This document shows, piece after piece, positions 1-8,331 of a DNA stretch of 64,000 bases. How positions within the stretch are numbered: the first letter of the stretch is position 1; each line of letters opens with the position of its first letter. The notes below the pieces were generated by a model. The model searched no databases. It was not told where the DNA came from and worked only from the letters and a program-made list of their open reading frames with translations. This DNA comes from Phil1 sp040767925. Lineage in GTDB: Bacteria; Bacillota; Clostridia; Christensenellales; CAG-138. A program made the translations under genes and the position numbers. The stretch is from the NCBI GenBank assembly GCA_040767925.1, contig JAXGNN010000003.1, positions 434,001 through 498,000 of the forward strand, read 5' to 3'.

Positions 1-522
1 CTCCGCGTCGTATTCAAAGCGCGCCGCGGGCACGGCGGGCTCGCCGATGCGGATTCTAAAACGCTCCCGCGCCTCGGTATCGTCCCGCGCGCCGACGTCT
101 ATGACGAGGCTCTTTGTCTCCTCCCCGCCGCTTTTCTCCTTCTCCCCGCCCATGAAGTGCGGGGGGCGCGAGGCGACGACGCCCGGTATCCATCCGCCCT
201 CCGCGTTCCTCACGAGCACCTTCGCGCCCTTGAGGGAACCTTCCGTCCAGCTCCCGAGGGGAAGGAAGCGCAGCGTGCCGTTGGGCTTTATTGAGTGGAC
301 CATCATGCCCACCTCGTCCCCGTGCGCGTCGAGCATGAGCATGGGTTTGCCGCGGTTCTTTTCGCGGTAGAGGAAGAGGTTCCGCATGCAGTCCTCCTCG
401 AGCCTGCCCGCGTCCTTCGCGAATTCGCGCGCGGCGAGCAGGGTTTCATCCTCGAAGCCCGAGGGGGATTTCGCATCCGAAAGCGCCCGGATCATGTCAA
501 GGCTTTGCGCGTTCCGCTGCAT
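1..522 (-). CDS. M42 family metallo-aminopeptidase (C-terminal part missing)
   Basis: The first 174 codons of a minus-strand gene that runs off the left edge. The start ATG (522-520) follows a GGAGG nine bases upstream. The reading frame stays open to base 1. The N-terminal text fits the M42 aminopeptidase/endoglucanase-like family (FrvX/YsdC/PepA type): an 'SPSGFEDE' start and, around residues 65-73, 'DAHGDEVGM', which matches the family's first metal-binding H-x-D motif (His67, Asp69). These cytoplasmic di-metal enzymes remove N-terminal residues from short peptides. The PDZ-like insert that normally follows starts here, but the second half of the catalytic domain lies outside the window. 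It is divergent from the MATE exporter gene. I am sure of the family, not of the substrate. Confidence 0.85.
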   Translation of the reverse strand, partial: MQRNAQSLDMIRALSDAKSPSGFEDETLLAAREFAKDAGRLEEDCMRNLFLYREKNRGKPMLMLDAHGDEVGMMVHSIKPNGTLRFLPLGSWTEGSLKGAKVLVRNAEGGWIPGVVASRPPHFMGGEKEKSGGEETKSLVIDVGARDDTEARERFRIRIGEPAVPAARFEYDAE

Positions 523-572
523 ATTGTGCGTTCCTCCAAACAAACCGAAATGATTCGACGATTTTCAGATAT

Positions 573-601
573 ATTTTATCATTATATAGACCGCATTTCA
601 A
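573..601 (-). promoter_or_regulatory. Promoter of the M42 peptidase gene
   Basis: Reading the minus strand, TTGAAA (601-596), a 17-base spacer, then TAAAAT (578-573), about 50 bases upstream of the peptidase start codon. It sits in an AT-rich divergent gap. Sigma-A type by sequence only. Confidence 0.55.
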
Positions 602-658
602 CGAATCGCGCGTTATGCGCGCGTTAAGGTTTATTTTTCGGCCGAAATTACGCCGTGA

Positions 659-687
659 TTGCCATATGCGTACGATTATGTTATGCT
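659..687 (+). promoter_or_regulatory. Promoter of the MATE exporter gene
   Basis: TTGCCA (659-664), a 17-base spacer and TATGCT (682-687), about 32 bases before the start codon at 720. Modest match to the sigma-A consensus. Confidence 0.45.
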
Positions 688-719
688 GTTTATCGCGACT
701 TTCAGGAAGGTACTTTTTT

Positions 720-2141
720 ATGGAGCATACAGCGCGCGGCGGTTTTGCCGCGTTCCGGAAAAAATTCATCGGCGACAAGGCGTTTTACGCCTCGCTCATC
801 ACACTCGTGCTGCCGCTCGCGATCCAGCAGGGCCTCACGAGCTTCGTCAACCTCCTCGACAACATCATGGTCGGCGCGCTGTGCACGGAATCCATCTCCG
901 GCGTGGCGATCGTGAACCAGCTCATCTTCGTGTTTCACCTTTCGATCTTCGGCGCGCTCTCCGGCGCGTCGATCTACGGCGCACAGTACGCGGGCGTCAA
1001 AGACCACGAGGGGCTTAGGCATACGTTCCGCTTTAAGCTCATGGTCGCCTTCGTCATTACGGCGCTCGCGACGGCGATTCTGGGCGTATACGGGGATTCG
1101 CTCGTCGCGCTCTACATACACGAGACGGCGGGCGGCACGGCCTCCCCGGCGCTCACGGCGAGCGAGGCGAAGGGATACCTTCTCATCATCCTGTGGGGGC
1201 TCTTCCCGTTCGCGGCGAGCCAGTGCTTCGGAAGCACCCTGCGCGAGATGAGCGAGGCCAAGGCCCCCATGCGGGCGAGCATCGCCTCCATCCTCGTGAA
1301 CCTCGTGCTCAATTACGTGCTCATCTACGGCAAGTTCGGCTTCCCGAATATGGGCGTGCGCGGCGCGGCGCTCGCGACCGTCATCGCGCGCTATGTGGAA
1401 GCCGGCATGCTCGTCGCATACACCTACCGCAGCCGGGAGAAGCATCCCTTCATCAAGGGCGCGCTCAGGAGCCTTCGCATCCCCTGGCCGCTCACGAAAA
1501 AGATCTTCGCCACGGGCGCTCCCCTGCTCGTCAACGAATTCCTCTGGAGCACGGGCATGGCCTCCATCAACCAGTGCTATTCGGTGCGCGGGCTGCAGGT
1601 CGTCGCGGCGGCGAACATCACCTCGACCGTGTGGCAGCTCTCCGCGGTCCTCATGTTCGCGATGGGCGGCGCCATCTCCATACTCTGCGGGCAAAAGCTC
1701 GGCGCGGGAGATATCAAGGGCGCGCGGGAGGAGAACGTAAAGCTCATCTTCGCGACGGTCGTCCTGCACGTTTTCGTTGGTTCCGTCATCGTCGCGTTCT
1801 CGGGCCTGATCCCGCAGATCTACAACGTCGGCGACGACGTGCGCGCCATCACCTCGCAGATGCTCGTCATTTCCGGCGCGACGCTGTGGATCAACTCCTT
1901 CTTCCACGCCGCGTATTTTACCATCCGTTCCGGTGGACGCTCGCTCCTCACCTTCGTGTTCGACAGCGGTTTCACCTGGGCGCTCGAACTGCCGCTCGCC
2001 TACGTGCTGTGCTACCATACGTCGCTCGATTTCATCGCCATCTATTTATGCCTCGCGCTCTGCCACATGGCCAAGATGGGCATCGCCCTCCCCATGCTCA
2101 TCAAGGGCACGTGGGCGAGGAACGTGATCTCGCAGGTTTGA
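720..2141 (+). CDS. MATE family multidrug/Na+ efflux transporter
   Basis: A 473-residue integral membrane protein of the MATE (MatE/NorM-like) family, exporting drugs or metabolites against a Na+ or H+ gradient. The sequence shows about 12 hydrophobic segments in two internally similar halves. Typical family text includes 'LVLPLAIQQGLTSFVNLLDNI' at the N-terminus and 'GAPLLVNEFLWSTG' at the start of the second half. Upstream in-frame codons exist, but the ATG at 720 is preferred because an AGGAAGG precedes it and it leaves the usual short cytoplasmic N-terminus. The gene stands alone between the divergent peptidase and the convergent muropeptide operon, with a terminator hairpin after the stop. 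The substrate cannot be told from sequence. Confidence 0.9.
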   Translation: MEHTARGGFAAFRKKFIGDKAFYASLITLVLPLAIQQGLTSFVNLLDNIMVGALCTESISGVAIVNQLIFVFHLSIFGALSGASIYGAQYAGVKDHEGLRHTFRFKLMVAFVITALATAILGVYGDSLVALYIHETAGGTASPALTASEAKGYLLIILWGLFPFAASQCFGSTLREMSEAKAPMRASIASILVNLVLNYVLIYGKFGFPNMGVRGAALATVIARYVEAGMLVAYTYRSREKHPFIKGALRSLRIPWPLTKKIFATGAPLLVNEFLWSTGMASINQCYSVRGLQVVAAANITSTVWQLSAVLMFAMGGAISILCGQKLGAGDIKGAREENVKLIFATVVLHVFVGSVIVAFSGLIPQIYNVGDDVRAITSQMLVISGATLWINSFFHAAYFTIRSGGRSLLTFVFDSGFTWALELPLAYVLCYHTSLDFIAIYLCLALCHMAKMGIALPMLIKGTWARNVISQV

Positions 2142-2193
2142 GTTGATCCCCCTTCGGCAGCCGGCTGCAAATCGGGAATAAATGCGATGGGTT

Positions 2194-2222
2194 AAGGGCT
2201 TCCGCCGCAGACGGAAGCCCTT
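2194..2222. terminator. Bidirectional terminator between MATE gene and murK-like gene
   Basis: An 11-bp perfect stem (AAGGGCTTCCG with its complement) and a 7-base loop, followed on the plus strand by TTCTTT. It lies between two convergent genes and can serve both. Confidence 0.75.
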
Positions 2223-2259
2223 CTTTCCCACGCTTTGATCGTGCCGGCCGGGCACAGAG

Positions 2260-3165
2260 CTATCCGGACAGCCCGGCGAGCGCGTACGCTGCGGCGCCCT
2301 CCGCCGCGCGCGTATAGAGCACGAAGCAGTCCGCGCGCGAAAACTTTTCCCCGATAAGCGCCTTGAGGCGCATGCGAAGCGACCGGTTGCCGATGAGCAC
2401 AGAGCCCGTGAGCGCGAGCCTGCCGCAGTTCGGCCCGAGCTGGGACAATACCGCAAAAGCGATTTCTGAAAGCTCGCCCGCCGCCTTCTCGAGGATGGCC
2501 TTCGCCGCCTCATCCCCCGAGGCTGCCGCCATGCCGAGCATCTGCGCGAGCGCCGCGATGTCCGCCTTGGGCCGCGCGGGATCGGTATAGTAAGCCGCGA
2601 TCTCGCCGATGTCGCTCAAGCCGGAAAAGTCCCTGACGATCTCCGTAATGCGCGTCTCGGGGCCGCGCCCGTCCGACGCGCGCGCCGCCGCCGCGAGCAT
2701 GTCCCGCCCGATGGCATAGCCGCTGCCCCCGTCGTCGAACACGTGGCCGCGCCCGCCCGCGCGGACGAAGCGCCCGCCGCACCTCCCGCAGCAGACGGAG
2801 CCCGTGCCAGAAATGAGCACGGCGCCGTCCCCGCCGCCGAAGGCGGTGCCGAGCGCGTTCTCATGGTCCCCCACGACCGAAACCGGACAGCTTATGCCGG
2901 CGCCGACGAGGGCTTCGCGCACCCTGTTCGCCATCTCGGCCTCCCCCGCCCCGGCACAGCCCACGCGCACGGCGGCGCAAGCAAGCTCGTTGTGGCGGAT
3001 GACCGCGGAAAGCTCCCGCGCGGTGCGCTCCATGACCGCCTCGCCCGAAAAAGGGCTCAACGGGCCGAGCCTGCCCCCGCCGATGCGCTCCCCGCTCTCG
3101 ATATCGATGAGCACATACTCGGTCCGCGTGCCGCCGCCGTCAACCCCCATCACAAACCCAACCAT
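2260..3165 (-). CDS. murK: N-acetylglucosamine/N-acetylmuramic acid kinase (BadF/BadG family)
   Basis: A 301-residue sugar kinase of the BadF/BadG/BcrA/BcrD ATPase fold. The phosphate-1 loop 'GVDGGGTRT' is at residues 7-15 and the phosphate-2 loop 'ISGTGSVCCG' is near residue 115. Clostridial homologues phosphorylate MurNAc and/or GlcNAc released from peptidoglycan, and murQ and nagZ immediately upstream support that role here. The start at 3165 has GGAGG seven bases before it and overlaps the end of nagZ by 16 bases, so the two are probably translationally coupled. The symbol is assigned from operon context. Pure GlcNAc kinase activity (nagK) is the alternative. Confidence 0.8.
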   Translation of the reverse strand: MVGFVMGVDGGGTRTEYVLIDIESGERIGGGRLGPLSPFSGEAVMERTARELSAVIRHNELACAAVRVGCAGAGEAEMANRVREALVGAGISCPVSVVGDHENALGTAFGGGDGAVLISGTGSVCCGRCGGRFVRAGGRGHVFDDGGSGYAIGRDMLAAAARASDGRGPETRITEIVRDFSGLSDIGEIAAYYTDPARPKADIAALAQMLGMAAASGDEAAKAILEKAAGELSEIAFAVLSQLGPNCGRLALTGSVLIGNRSLRMRLKALIGEKFSRADCFVLYTRAAEGAAAYALAGLSG

Positions 3166-4148
3166 TTCTTCGCCTCCATAATTCTAATGAGCGCCCTCTC
3201 GTGCTCCGTCCGATCGATTTCCCCGTGGGCGATCGCCTCCGCGAGCGCTTGCGCGGCTTCCGCCGCAAGCCCCGTCGTGTGCGAGATGAGCGGCATGTCC
3301 GCCCCCGCCTTCGCCGCCGCCTTCGCGGCCTCCGTCACGCCGTAGTGCTTGACGATCGCCCCCATCTCGAGGCAGTCCGTCACGATGACGCCGGAAAAGC
3401 GCAGCTCCTCCCGAAGAACGCCGGTCAAGAGCCTGCGCGACAGGGTCGCGGGGTAAGCGGGGTCGATGTTCGGAAAAAGGATGTGCGCGCTCATCACGGC
3501 GCGCGCCCCGGCCTCGACCGCGGCCGCGAAGGGAACGAGGTGCCCCGCGCGCAGCTCCTCCAAGGTGAAGCCGATCGCGGGCAAATCATCATGCGTGTCC
3601 ACGCGCGTGCCGCCGTGGCCGGGGAAATGCTTCGCGCAGGCGAGCGCGCCCCCTTCCATGAGCCCTTGCAGCATGGCGCAGCCGTTTCTCGCGGCTTCCG
3701 CGGGCGTCGCGCCGAAGCTTCTGTTCCCCACGACGGGGTTACCGTTGGCGCAGTCCACGTCCATCACGGGCGCGAGGTTGAAATTGACGCCGAAGGCGCG
3801 GAGCGTTTTGGCGATATGCCGCCCTGTGCCGCGGATATGCTCCGCGTCGCCGGACGCTGCGAGCTCACCGGCGGAGGGCGTGTCGAGGAGATCCCTCGGG
3901 AGCCTCTGCACCCTGCCGCCTTCCTGATCGACGGCGACGAGGGCGCCGTGGCCCGTATTCTCCCGCGCGAGCGCGCAGAGCTCGTCGCAGAGCGCGCGAA
4001 GTTGAAGCGCGTTTTCGATATCGTCCGAAAAAAGGATGAAATTACATAACCCATATTCTCTTGCGAAGACTTTGTAATCCTCGGTCATATAAGGGCCGGG
4101 CGCGCCGACCATCAGCCGCGCGCCGGCGGAGCGGAGCGGATCGTTCAT
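3150..4148 (-). CDS. nagZ: Beta-N-acetylhexosaminidase, GH3 family
   Basis: A 332-residue single-domain glycoside hydrolase family 3 enzyme that removes GlcNAc from muropeptides. Diagnostic blocks are 'VAVDQEGGRVQRL', 'NLAPVMDVD' and 'KHFPGHGGTRVDTHDDLP', the last holding the NagZ-type catalytic His/Asp loop. The ATG at 4148 is chosen over one 16 codons upstream because it overlaps the murQ stop in the manner of a coupled start and the extra residues are not family-like. No signal peptide is visible, so it should act in the cytoplasm on recycled muropeptides. It is the middle gene of the murQ-nagZ-murK operon. Confidence 0.9.
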   Translation of the reverse strand: MNDPLRSAGARLMVGAPGPYMTEDYKVFAREYGLCNFILFSDDIENALQLRALCDELCALARENTGHGALVAVDQEGGRVQRLPRDLLDTPSAGELAASGDAEHIRGTGRHIAKTLRAFGVNFNLAPVMDVDCANGNPVVGNRSFGATPAEAARNGCAMLQGLMEGGALACAKHFPGHGGTRVDTHDDLPAIGFTLEELRAGHLVPFAAAVEAGARAVMSAHILFPNIDPAYPATLSRRLLTGVLREELRFSGVIVTDCLEMGAIVKHYGVTEAAKAAAKAGADMPLISHTTGLAAEAAQALAEAIAHGEIDRTEHERALIRIMEAKKWLGL

Positions 4149-4969
4149 CTTTTGCCCTCCAGATAATCGATCGCCCGCGCGGTCTCGTAATGGCATGCTT
4201 CGAGCGCGGCGCGCGCCGTTCCCTCATCCGCGCCCGTAACTTCGCGCACGATCCGTATGGAACGCGCGCGCAGCTTCTCGTTGACGGCCTTCAAATCGCG
4301 CATGACGCCGCCCTTCGCGTGACCGAGCTTCACCATGGCGGCGGTGGAGATCATGTTGAGCGCCATCTTCTGCGCGGTGCCGCACTTCATGCGCGTGGAG
4401 CCCGCGACCACCTCCGGCCCCGTGATGACGGCGATTTCCTCATCCGCCGCGGCGGCGAGCTTCGTGCCGGCGTTTGAGGTAAGCGCCGCCGTGTACGCGC
4501 CGCAGCGCCGCGCCTCGGCGATAGCGGCGATCACGAAGCGCGCGCCTCCGCTCGCGCTGATGCCCACAACCGTGTCGTTCGCGTTCACACCGAGCTTGCG
4601 GATGAGCGCCGCGCCTGCGGAAGCGTCGTCCTCCGCGCCCTCCACGGAGCGCACGAGCGCCTCACGCCCGCCCGCGATGTGCCCCTGCACGGTCTCCGGC
4701 GTCACGCCGAAGGTAGGCGGGCATTCGGAAGCGTCGAGCACGCCGAGCCTTCCGCTCGTGCCCGCGCCCACGTAGATGAGCCTTCCGCCGCGCGCGATCC
4801 CCGCCGCGGCCGCTTCCGCGACCTTGGCGATGTTGGGCAGCGCGCGCCTTACGGCGGCGTGCACCTTAGCGTCCTCCGCGTTGATCAACTCGACGAGGAC
4901 GAGGGTGTCCATGCGATCGATCGATGAGAAGCGGGCGTCCTTCGATTCGGTTACAGGAAGGTCCGTCAT
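4145..4969 (-). CDS. murQ: N-acetylmuramic acid 6-phosphate etherase
   Basis: A 274-residue SIS-fold enzyme that cleaves the lactyl ether of MurNAc-6-phosphate to give GlcNAc-6-phosphate and D-lactate. Family signatures are present: 'YVGAGTSGRLGVLDASECPPTFG' split over residues 66-88, the second SIS block 'VVGISASGG', and 'EVVAGSTRMKCGTAQKM'. It is slightly shorter than the usual 295-300 residues, mainly at the C-terminus. The start overlaps the DUF5131 stop as ATGA and has a GGAGG eight bases upstream. Together with nagZ and the kinase it makes a complete MurNAc-recycling route from cytoplasmic muropeptides. Confidence 0.93.
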   Translation of the reverse strand: MTDLPVTESKDARFSSIDRMDTLVLVELINAEDAKVHAAVRRALPNIAKVAEAAAAGIARGGRLIYVGAGTSGRLGVLDASECPPTFGVTPETVQGHIAGGREALVRSVEGAEDDASAGAALIRKLGVNANDTVVGISASGGARFVIAAIAEARRCGAYTAALTSNAGTKLAAAADEEIAVITGPEVVAGSTRMKCGTAQKMALNMISTAAMVKLGHAKGGVMRDLKAVNEKLRARSIRIVREVTGADEGTARAALEACHYETARAIDYLEGKR

Positions 4970-5724
4970 GTTTCTTCCTCCTCCAGCGGCATATATGGCG
5001 TATACGGAATATAATCGATATGGGCTTTTTTAGCCTGCGCGTGCTGGTGTTTCCTCTCTATTCGATATGCGCGCCCGTCCTTTATGAAGCGCGCGCCCGT
5101 CTGCCTGAAACGGAAGGGTACTCCCACCCCGACGCACTGTTCCCGGACGGCGAGCACCCATGCGAAATCGCAGGGGCGCGCCTCAAGGCCCGATTCGCCG
5201 CCCGCGACCACGCAAGAAGCCCACGGCCCGAGGTGTTTTGACATGTCTATCGGGCCGAGCAGCGGCTCGCAGATGACGTACTTCGTCCTAACCGGCGCGT
5301 CGCGGAAGATCGGCAGGCGGTAATCCGCCATCGCCTGGTTTTCCAAGGTGCAGCCGACGGCGACATTTTCATAGCCTTCACCCCAGTCTCCGGGCACGCA
5401 GCGCGCGAGGCGGTCGATCCGCTTGGTGATGAAAAAGAAACGCAGGTCGCGCCGCTCCCGCATCATCGCCCACGCGTCGGGGCGCCACGCGTCCGCCTCC
5501 TCGATGAAAAAATCCGAAGTAAAGCAGGTATACACCGTTGTTCCGGACGGGATTTTATAAGAGCCGTTTCGCGCGCGCCGCAGCGGCAAGTCGAACGCGC
5601 CGGTTTTCACAACCGCCGCCGCGTCCTTGCCGCGCGCAGCGTCCATGCGGTATACATAGCAGTTTTTGCAGCCCGCGCTCAGCTTATGGCAGCCGTGCCA
5701 CGGGTTCCAGGTTACATCCGGCAT
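4966..5724 (-). CDS. DUF5131 (phage Gp37/Gp68-like) protein
   Basis: A 252-residue protein opening with the family signature 'WNPWHGCHKLSAGCKNCYVY', which holds three cysteines in a C-x6-C-x2-C spacing. The family is widespread in phages and bacteria and has no firmly established activity. The clustered cysteines and overall layout recall radical-SAM-like or other metal-binding folds, but this is inference. It is the first gene of the muropeptide-recycling operon and its stop overlaps the murQ start (ATGA). The coupling is unusual because DUF5131 is normally a phage or stand-alone gene. The promoter is probably in the short gap after 5724, shared with the opposite-facing T-box promoter. Confidence 0.8.
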   Translation of the reverse strand: MPDVTWNPWHGCHKLSAGCKNCYVYRMDAARGKDAAAVVKTGAFDLPLRRARNGSYKIPSGTTVYTCFTSDFFIEEADAWRPDAWAMMRERRDLRFFFITKRIDRLARCVPGDWGEGYENVAVGCTLENQAMADYRLPIFRDAPVRTKYVICEPLLGPIDMSKHLGPWASCVVAGGESGLEARPCDFAWVLAVREQCVGVGVPFRFRQTGARFIKDGRAYRIERKHQHAQAKKAHIDYIPYTPYMPLEEEET

Positions 5725-5788
5725 AAATTCAGGATAACACCAAAGCGCCGTTGACGCAATATCCGTATCAAAGCGGAAAATATTGTTG

Positions 5789-5816
5789 TTGACAAACGCG
5801 AAACCGCTCGTATAAT
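5789..5816 (+). promoter_or_regulatory. Promoter of the T-box/trpB transcript
   Basis: TTGACA (5789-5794), a 16-base spacer and TATAAT (5811-5816): a perfect -35 and a perfect -10. Transcription should begin near 5823, just before the T-box leader. Confidence 0.85.
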
Positions 5817-5829
5817 GGTAACATAACTG

Positions 5830-6108
5830 AACAGAACAAACCGTTGAGCAAGAGGAGTAGGCACGGCAGCGCCTTACAGAGAGCCGCGAGGGTGGAAAGC
5901 GGCAGAAGCGAGCTTTGGCGAATGGACTTGCGAGGGCGGCCGAACAGCGATGACGCTTAGTAGCAGCCGACGGAGCTTCCCGCCGTTAAAAGGGAAAGGC
6001 CTGTGTTAGCAGGCCGCAGAGAGGCGCGTTCGCGCACAAGTCGGGTGGCACCGCGGAAGTTTGTTTTTGAGGCTTTCGTCCCAACATAAGGGACGAGGGC
6101 TTTTTATT
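5830..6108 (+). promoter_or_regulatory. T-box riboswitch, tryptophan-specific (UGG specifier)
   Basis: A leader of about 280 bases. It has the Stem I 'AGAGAGCC' region (5877-5884), a specifier loop 'GAATGGAC' whose codon is TGG at 5923-5925, and the antiterminator T-box sequence GGGTGGCACCGCGG at 6043-6056. A rho-independent terminator follows at 6072-6108: a stem of roughly 11 pairs from GGCTTTCGTCCC against GGGACGAGGGC, then TTTTTATTTT. T-box leaders read the charging state of the tRNA matching the specifier codon and antiterminate when it is uncharged. The Trp specifier agrees with the downstream trpB-like gene. The specifier was assigned by eye without folding Stem I. Confidence 0.92.
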
Positions 6109-6134
6109 TTATCAAAAATTAGGAGGACACGAAC

Positions 6135-7502
6135 ATGACACGCATCCCGCACAGGGTCACGCTCGGCGAAGAACACCTGCCCAAACAGTGGTTTAACCTG
6201 CGCTCCGCCATGAAGGAGCAGCCCGACCCCATGCTCAACCCCGGCACGGGCAAGCCCGCCACAGAGAGCGACCTCTACCCCGTTTTCTGCGAGGAGCTCG
6301 CGCATCAGGAGATGGACGCCAGCACGCCTTTTATCGACATCCCCGAGGAGATCCAGGAACTGTACCGCATCTACCGCCCCTCGCCGCTCGTGCGCGCGTA
6401 CAACCTCGAACGCGAGCTCCAGACCCCGGCGAAGATCTACTTCAAGTTCGAGGGCAACAACACCTCGGGCAGCCACAAGCTCAACACCGCCGTCCCGCAG
6501 GCGTATTACGCCAAGAAACAGGGCCTCGCGGGCCTCACCACCGAAACCGGCGCGGGCCAGTGGGGCACGGCCCTCGCCGAGGCGTGCGCCTATTTCAAGC
6601 TGCCGCTCACGGTCTATATGGTCAAGTGCTCCTGCGAGCAGAAGCCCTACCGCAAGGCAATCATGGAAAACTTCGGCGCGACGGTCGTGCCGAGTCCCAG
6701 CCCCGTCACCAACGCGGGCCGCGCCATCCTCGCGGAGGACCCGGGCAACTCCGGTTCGCTGGGCTGCGCCATCTCCGAGGCGATCGAGACCGCGGTCACC
6801 TCGCCCGGCTACCGCTATGTGCTGGGCAGCGTGCTCAACCAGGTGCTGCTGCACCAGAGCGTGATCGGCCTCGAAGCGGAAACCGCGATGGCGCTCATCG
6901 GCGAATACCCCGACGTGGTCATCGGCTGTGCGGGCGGCGGATCGAACCTCGGCGGCCTCATCGCGCCCTTCATGCGCGACCGGATACAGGGCAAGAGCAA
7001 GGTCCGCTTCGTCGCGGTGGAGCCCGCCTCCTGCCCCTCCTTCACGCGCGGCAGGTACGCCTACGACTTCTGCGACGTGGGCCGCACCACCCCGCTCGCC
7101 AAGATGTACACGCTCGGATCCAGCTTCAAGCCCTCGGAAAACCACGCGGGCGGCCTGCGCTACCACGGCATGAGCCCCATCCTCAGCAAGCTCTACCACG
7201 ACGGCTACATGGAAGCGGTCGCTGTCGAGCAGACGAGGGTGTTCGAAGCGGCGAAGCTCTTCGCGCGCTGCGAGACGATCCTCCCCGCGCCGGAATCCGC
7301 GCACGCCATCCGCGCCGCCATCGACGAGGCCATCCGCTGCCGCGAGGAGGGCAGGAGCGACACGATCCTCTTCGGCCTCACGGGCACGGGATATTTCGAC
7401 CTTTCGGCGTACATGGACTATAATTCCGGAAAAATGACGGACTACATCCCCACGGACGCGGACCTTAAGAAGGGCTTCGACCAGCTTCCTAAAATGGAAT
7501 AA
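6135..7502 (+). CDS. trpB: Tryptophan synthase beta chain, TrpB2 type
   Basis: A 455-residue PLP enzyme converting indole plus L-serine to L-tryptophan. The Schiff-base lysine is Lys115 in 'SGSHKLN', and the phosphate-binding loop is 'GCAGGGSNLGG'. The length, the long N-terminal extension and the 'EEIQELYRIYRPSPLVRA' block match the TrpB2 subfamily rather than the canonical TrpB1 that pairs with TrpA. No trpA or other trp gene is nearby, so the enzyme probably works alone, salvaging free indole. The start has AGGAGG eight bases upstream. Expression should be induced by tryptophan starvation through the T-box. Downstream, after 29 bases, comes a deacetylase gene with no obvious tryptophan role. 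Confidence 0.92.
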   Translation: MTRIPHRVTLGEEHLPKQWFNLRSAMKEQPDPMLNPGTGKPATESDLYPVFCEELAHQEMDASTPFIDIPEEIQELYRIYRPSPLVRAYNLERELQTPAKIYFKFEGNNTSGSHKLNTAVPQAYYAKKQGLAGLTTETGAGQWGTALAEACAYFKLPLTVYMVKCSCEQKPYRKAIMENFGATVVPSPSPVTNAGRAILAEDPGNSGSLGCAISEAIETAVTSPGYRYVLGSVLNQVLLHQSVIGLEAETAMALIGEYPDVVIGCAGGGSNLGGLIAPFMRDRIQGKSKVRFVAVEPASCPSFTRGRYAYDFCDVGRTTPLAKMYTLGSSFKPSENHAGGLRYHGMSPILSKLYHDGYMEAVAVEQTRVFEAAKLFARCETILPAPESAHAIRAAIDEAIRCREEGRSDTILFGLTGTGYFDLSAYMDYNSGKMTDYIPTDADLKKGFDQLPKME

Positions 7503-7531
7503 GCCCGCTACGCCGGTAATATAAATCCGGT

Positions 7532-8278
7532 ATGAGCTACCTGAAGGCGTTTGGGCGAAAACTGAACGAACATGCGTTGAAAGCCGCCGCGGCCGCGCTC
7601 TGCGTGCTCGCGGCGGCGCTTTCTTTCACGCAGGGGATGCGGCATGACGCGGCGGCGGAAGCGGCCGCGGTCAACGAAAACGGCCCCATGATCGCGCTCA
7701 CCTTCGACGACGGCCCCTATGCGGACGTGACCGCGGAAATACTCGACACGCTCGAAACCTACGGCGTGACGGCGACCTTTTTCGTGCTCGGCAGCCGCGT
7801 CCGGGGCAACGAGGAGCTGCTTTTGCGCATGGAAGCGCTCGGCTGCGAGGTGGGCAACCACACCTGGTCCCACGCCGATTTGACGAAGCTCTCCGCGGCG
7901 CAATGCGCTGCTGAAATCGAGAACACGAACGAGGAAATCCGGCGTGCGCTCGGTCACGGCGCGGCGGCTGTGCGGCCGCCTTTCGGGCACTACAACGGCA
8001 CGGTGCGAAGGGTCGTCCCCTATCCCCTCATCCTCTGGACGATCGACACGCTCGACTGGCAGCGGCAGGACCCCGCAAAGCTCACCGCGAAGGTCATCGA
8101 GCAGGCGAAAGAGGGTTGCGTCATCCTCATGCATGACCAGCAGAACACCACTGCCGAAGCCATGTCTCAAATCATCCCCGCGCTCATCGGCGAGGGATTC
8201 CGCTTCGTCACCATTTCGGAGCTCATCGAGACAGTCGGGGAAAAGGCGAGCGCCATCAAATTCCCGCCGGAATTGTAA
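7532..8278 (+). CDS. Polysaccharide deacetylase (CE4/NodB domain)
   Basis: A 248-residue protein with an N-terminal signal anchor (about residues 13-32) and a NodB-type deacetylase domain. All catalytic motifs are visible: 'LTFDDGPY' (metal Asp pair), 'NHTWSH' (metal His pair), 'RPPFGHYN', 'WTIDTLDW' and 'LMHD'. Such enzymes remove acetyl groups from cell-wall glycans, often peptidoglycan GlcNAc, giving lysozyme resistance. The anchor places it at the outer membrane face. The ATG at 7532 lacks a clear Shine-Dalgarno. It may be read from the trpB transcript, since only 29 bases separate the genes and no terminator is seen. Confidence 0.88.
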   Translation: MSYLKAFGRKLNEHALKAAAAALCVLAAALSFTQGMRHDAAAEAAAVNENGPMIALTFDDGPYADVTAEILDTLETYGVTATFFVLGSRVRGNEELLLRMEALGCEVGNHTWSHADLTKLSAAQCAAEIENTNEEIRRALGHGAAAVRPPFGHYNGTVRRVVPYPLILWTIDTLDWQRQDPAKLTAKVIEQAKEGCVILMHDQQNTTAEAMSQIIPALIGEGFRFVTISELIETVGEKASAIKFPPEL

Positions 8279-8301
8279 TTATCGCCCGATTGCGCTATAA
8301 T
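8273..8301 (+). promoter_or_regulatory. Promoter of the HD-domain gene
   Basis: TTGTAA (8273-8278), a 17-base spacer and TATAAT (8296-8301). The -35 overlaps the stop codon of the deacetylase gene. A GGAGGGG ribosome binding site follows before the start at 8332. Confidence 0.65.
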
Positions 8302-8331
8302 ACCTCTCAATGATATTGGAGGGGTATTTTT

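Noticed and set aside
607..623. GCGCGC-rich inverted repeat upstream of the MATE gene as an operator
   Set aside because: The repeat is low-complexity CG alternation that arises easily in this GC-rich sequence, with no supporting context.
702..2018. 438-codon open frame antisense to the MATE gene
   Set aside because: GC-rich codon bias keeps the antisense frame open. The product is Arg/Glu/His-rich, has no family match and no ribosome binding site, and the plus-strand MATE product is clear.
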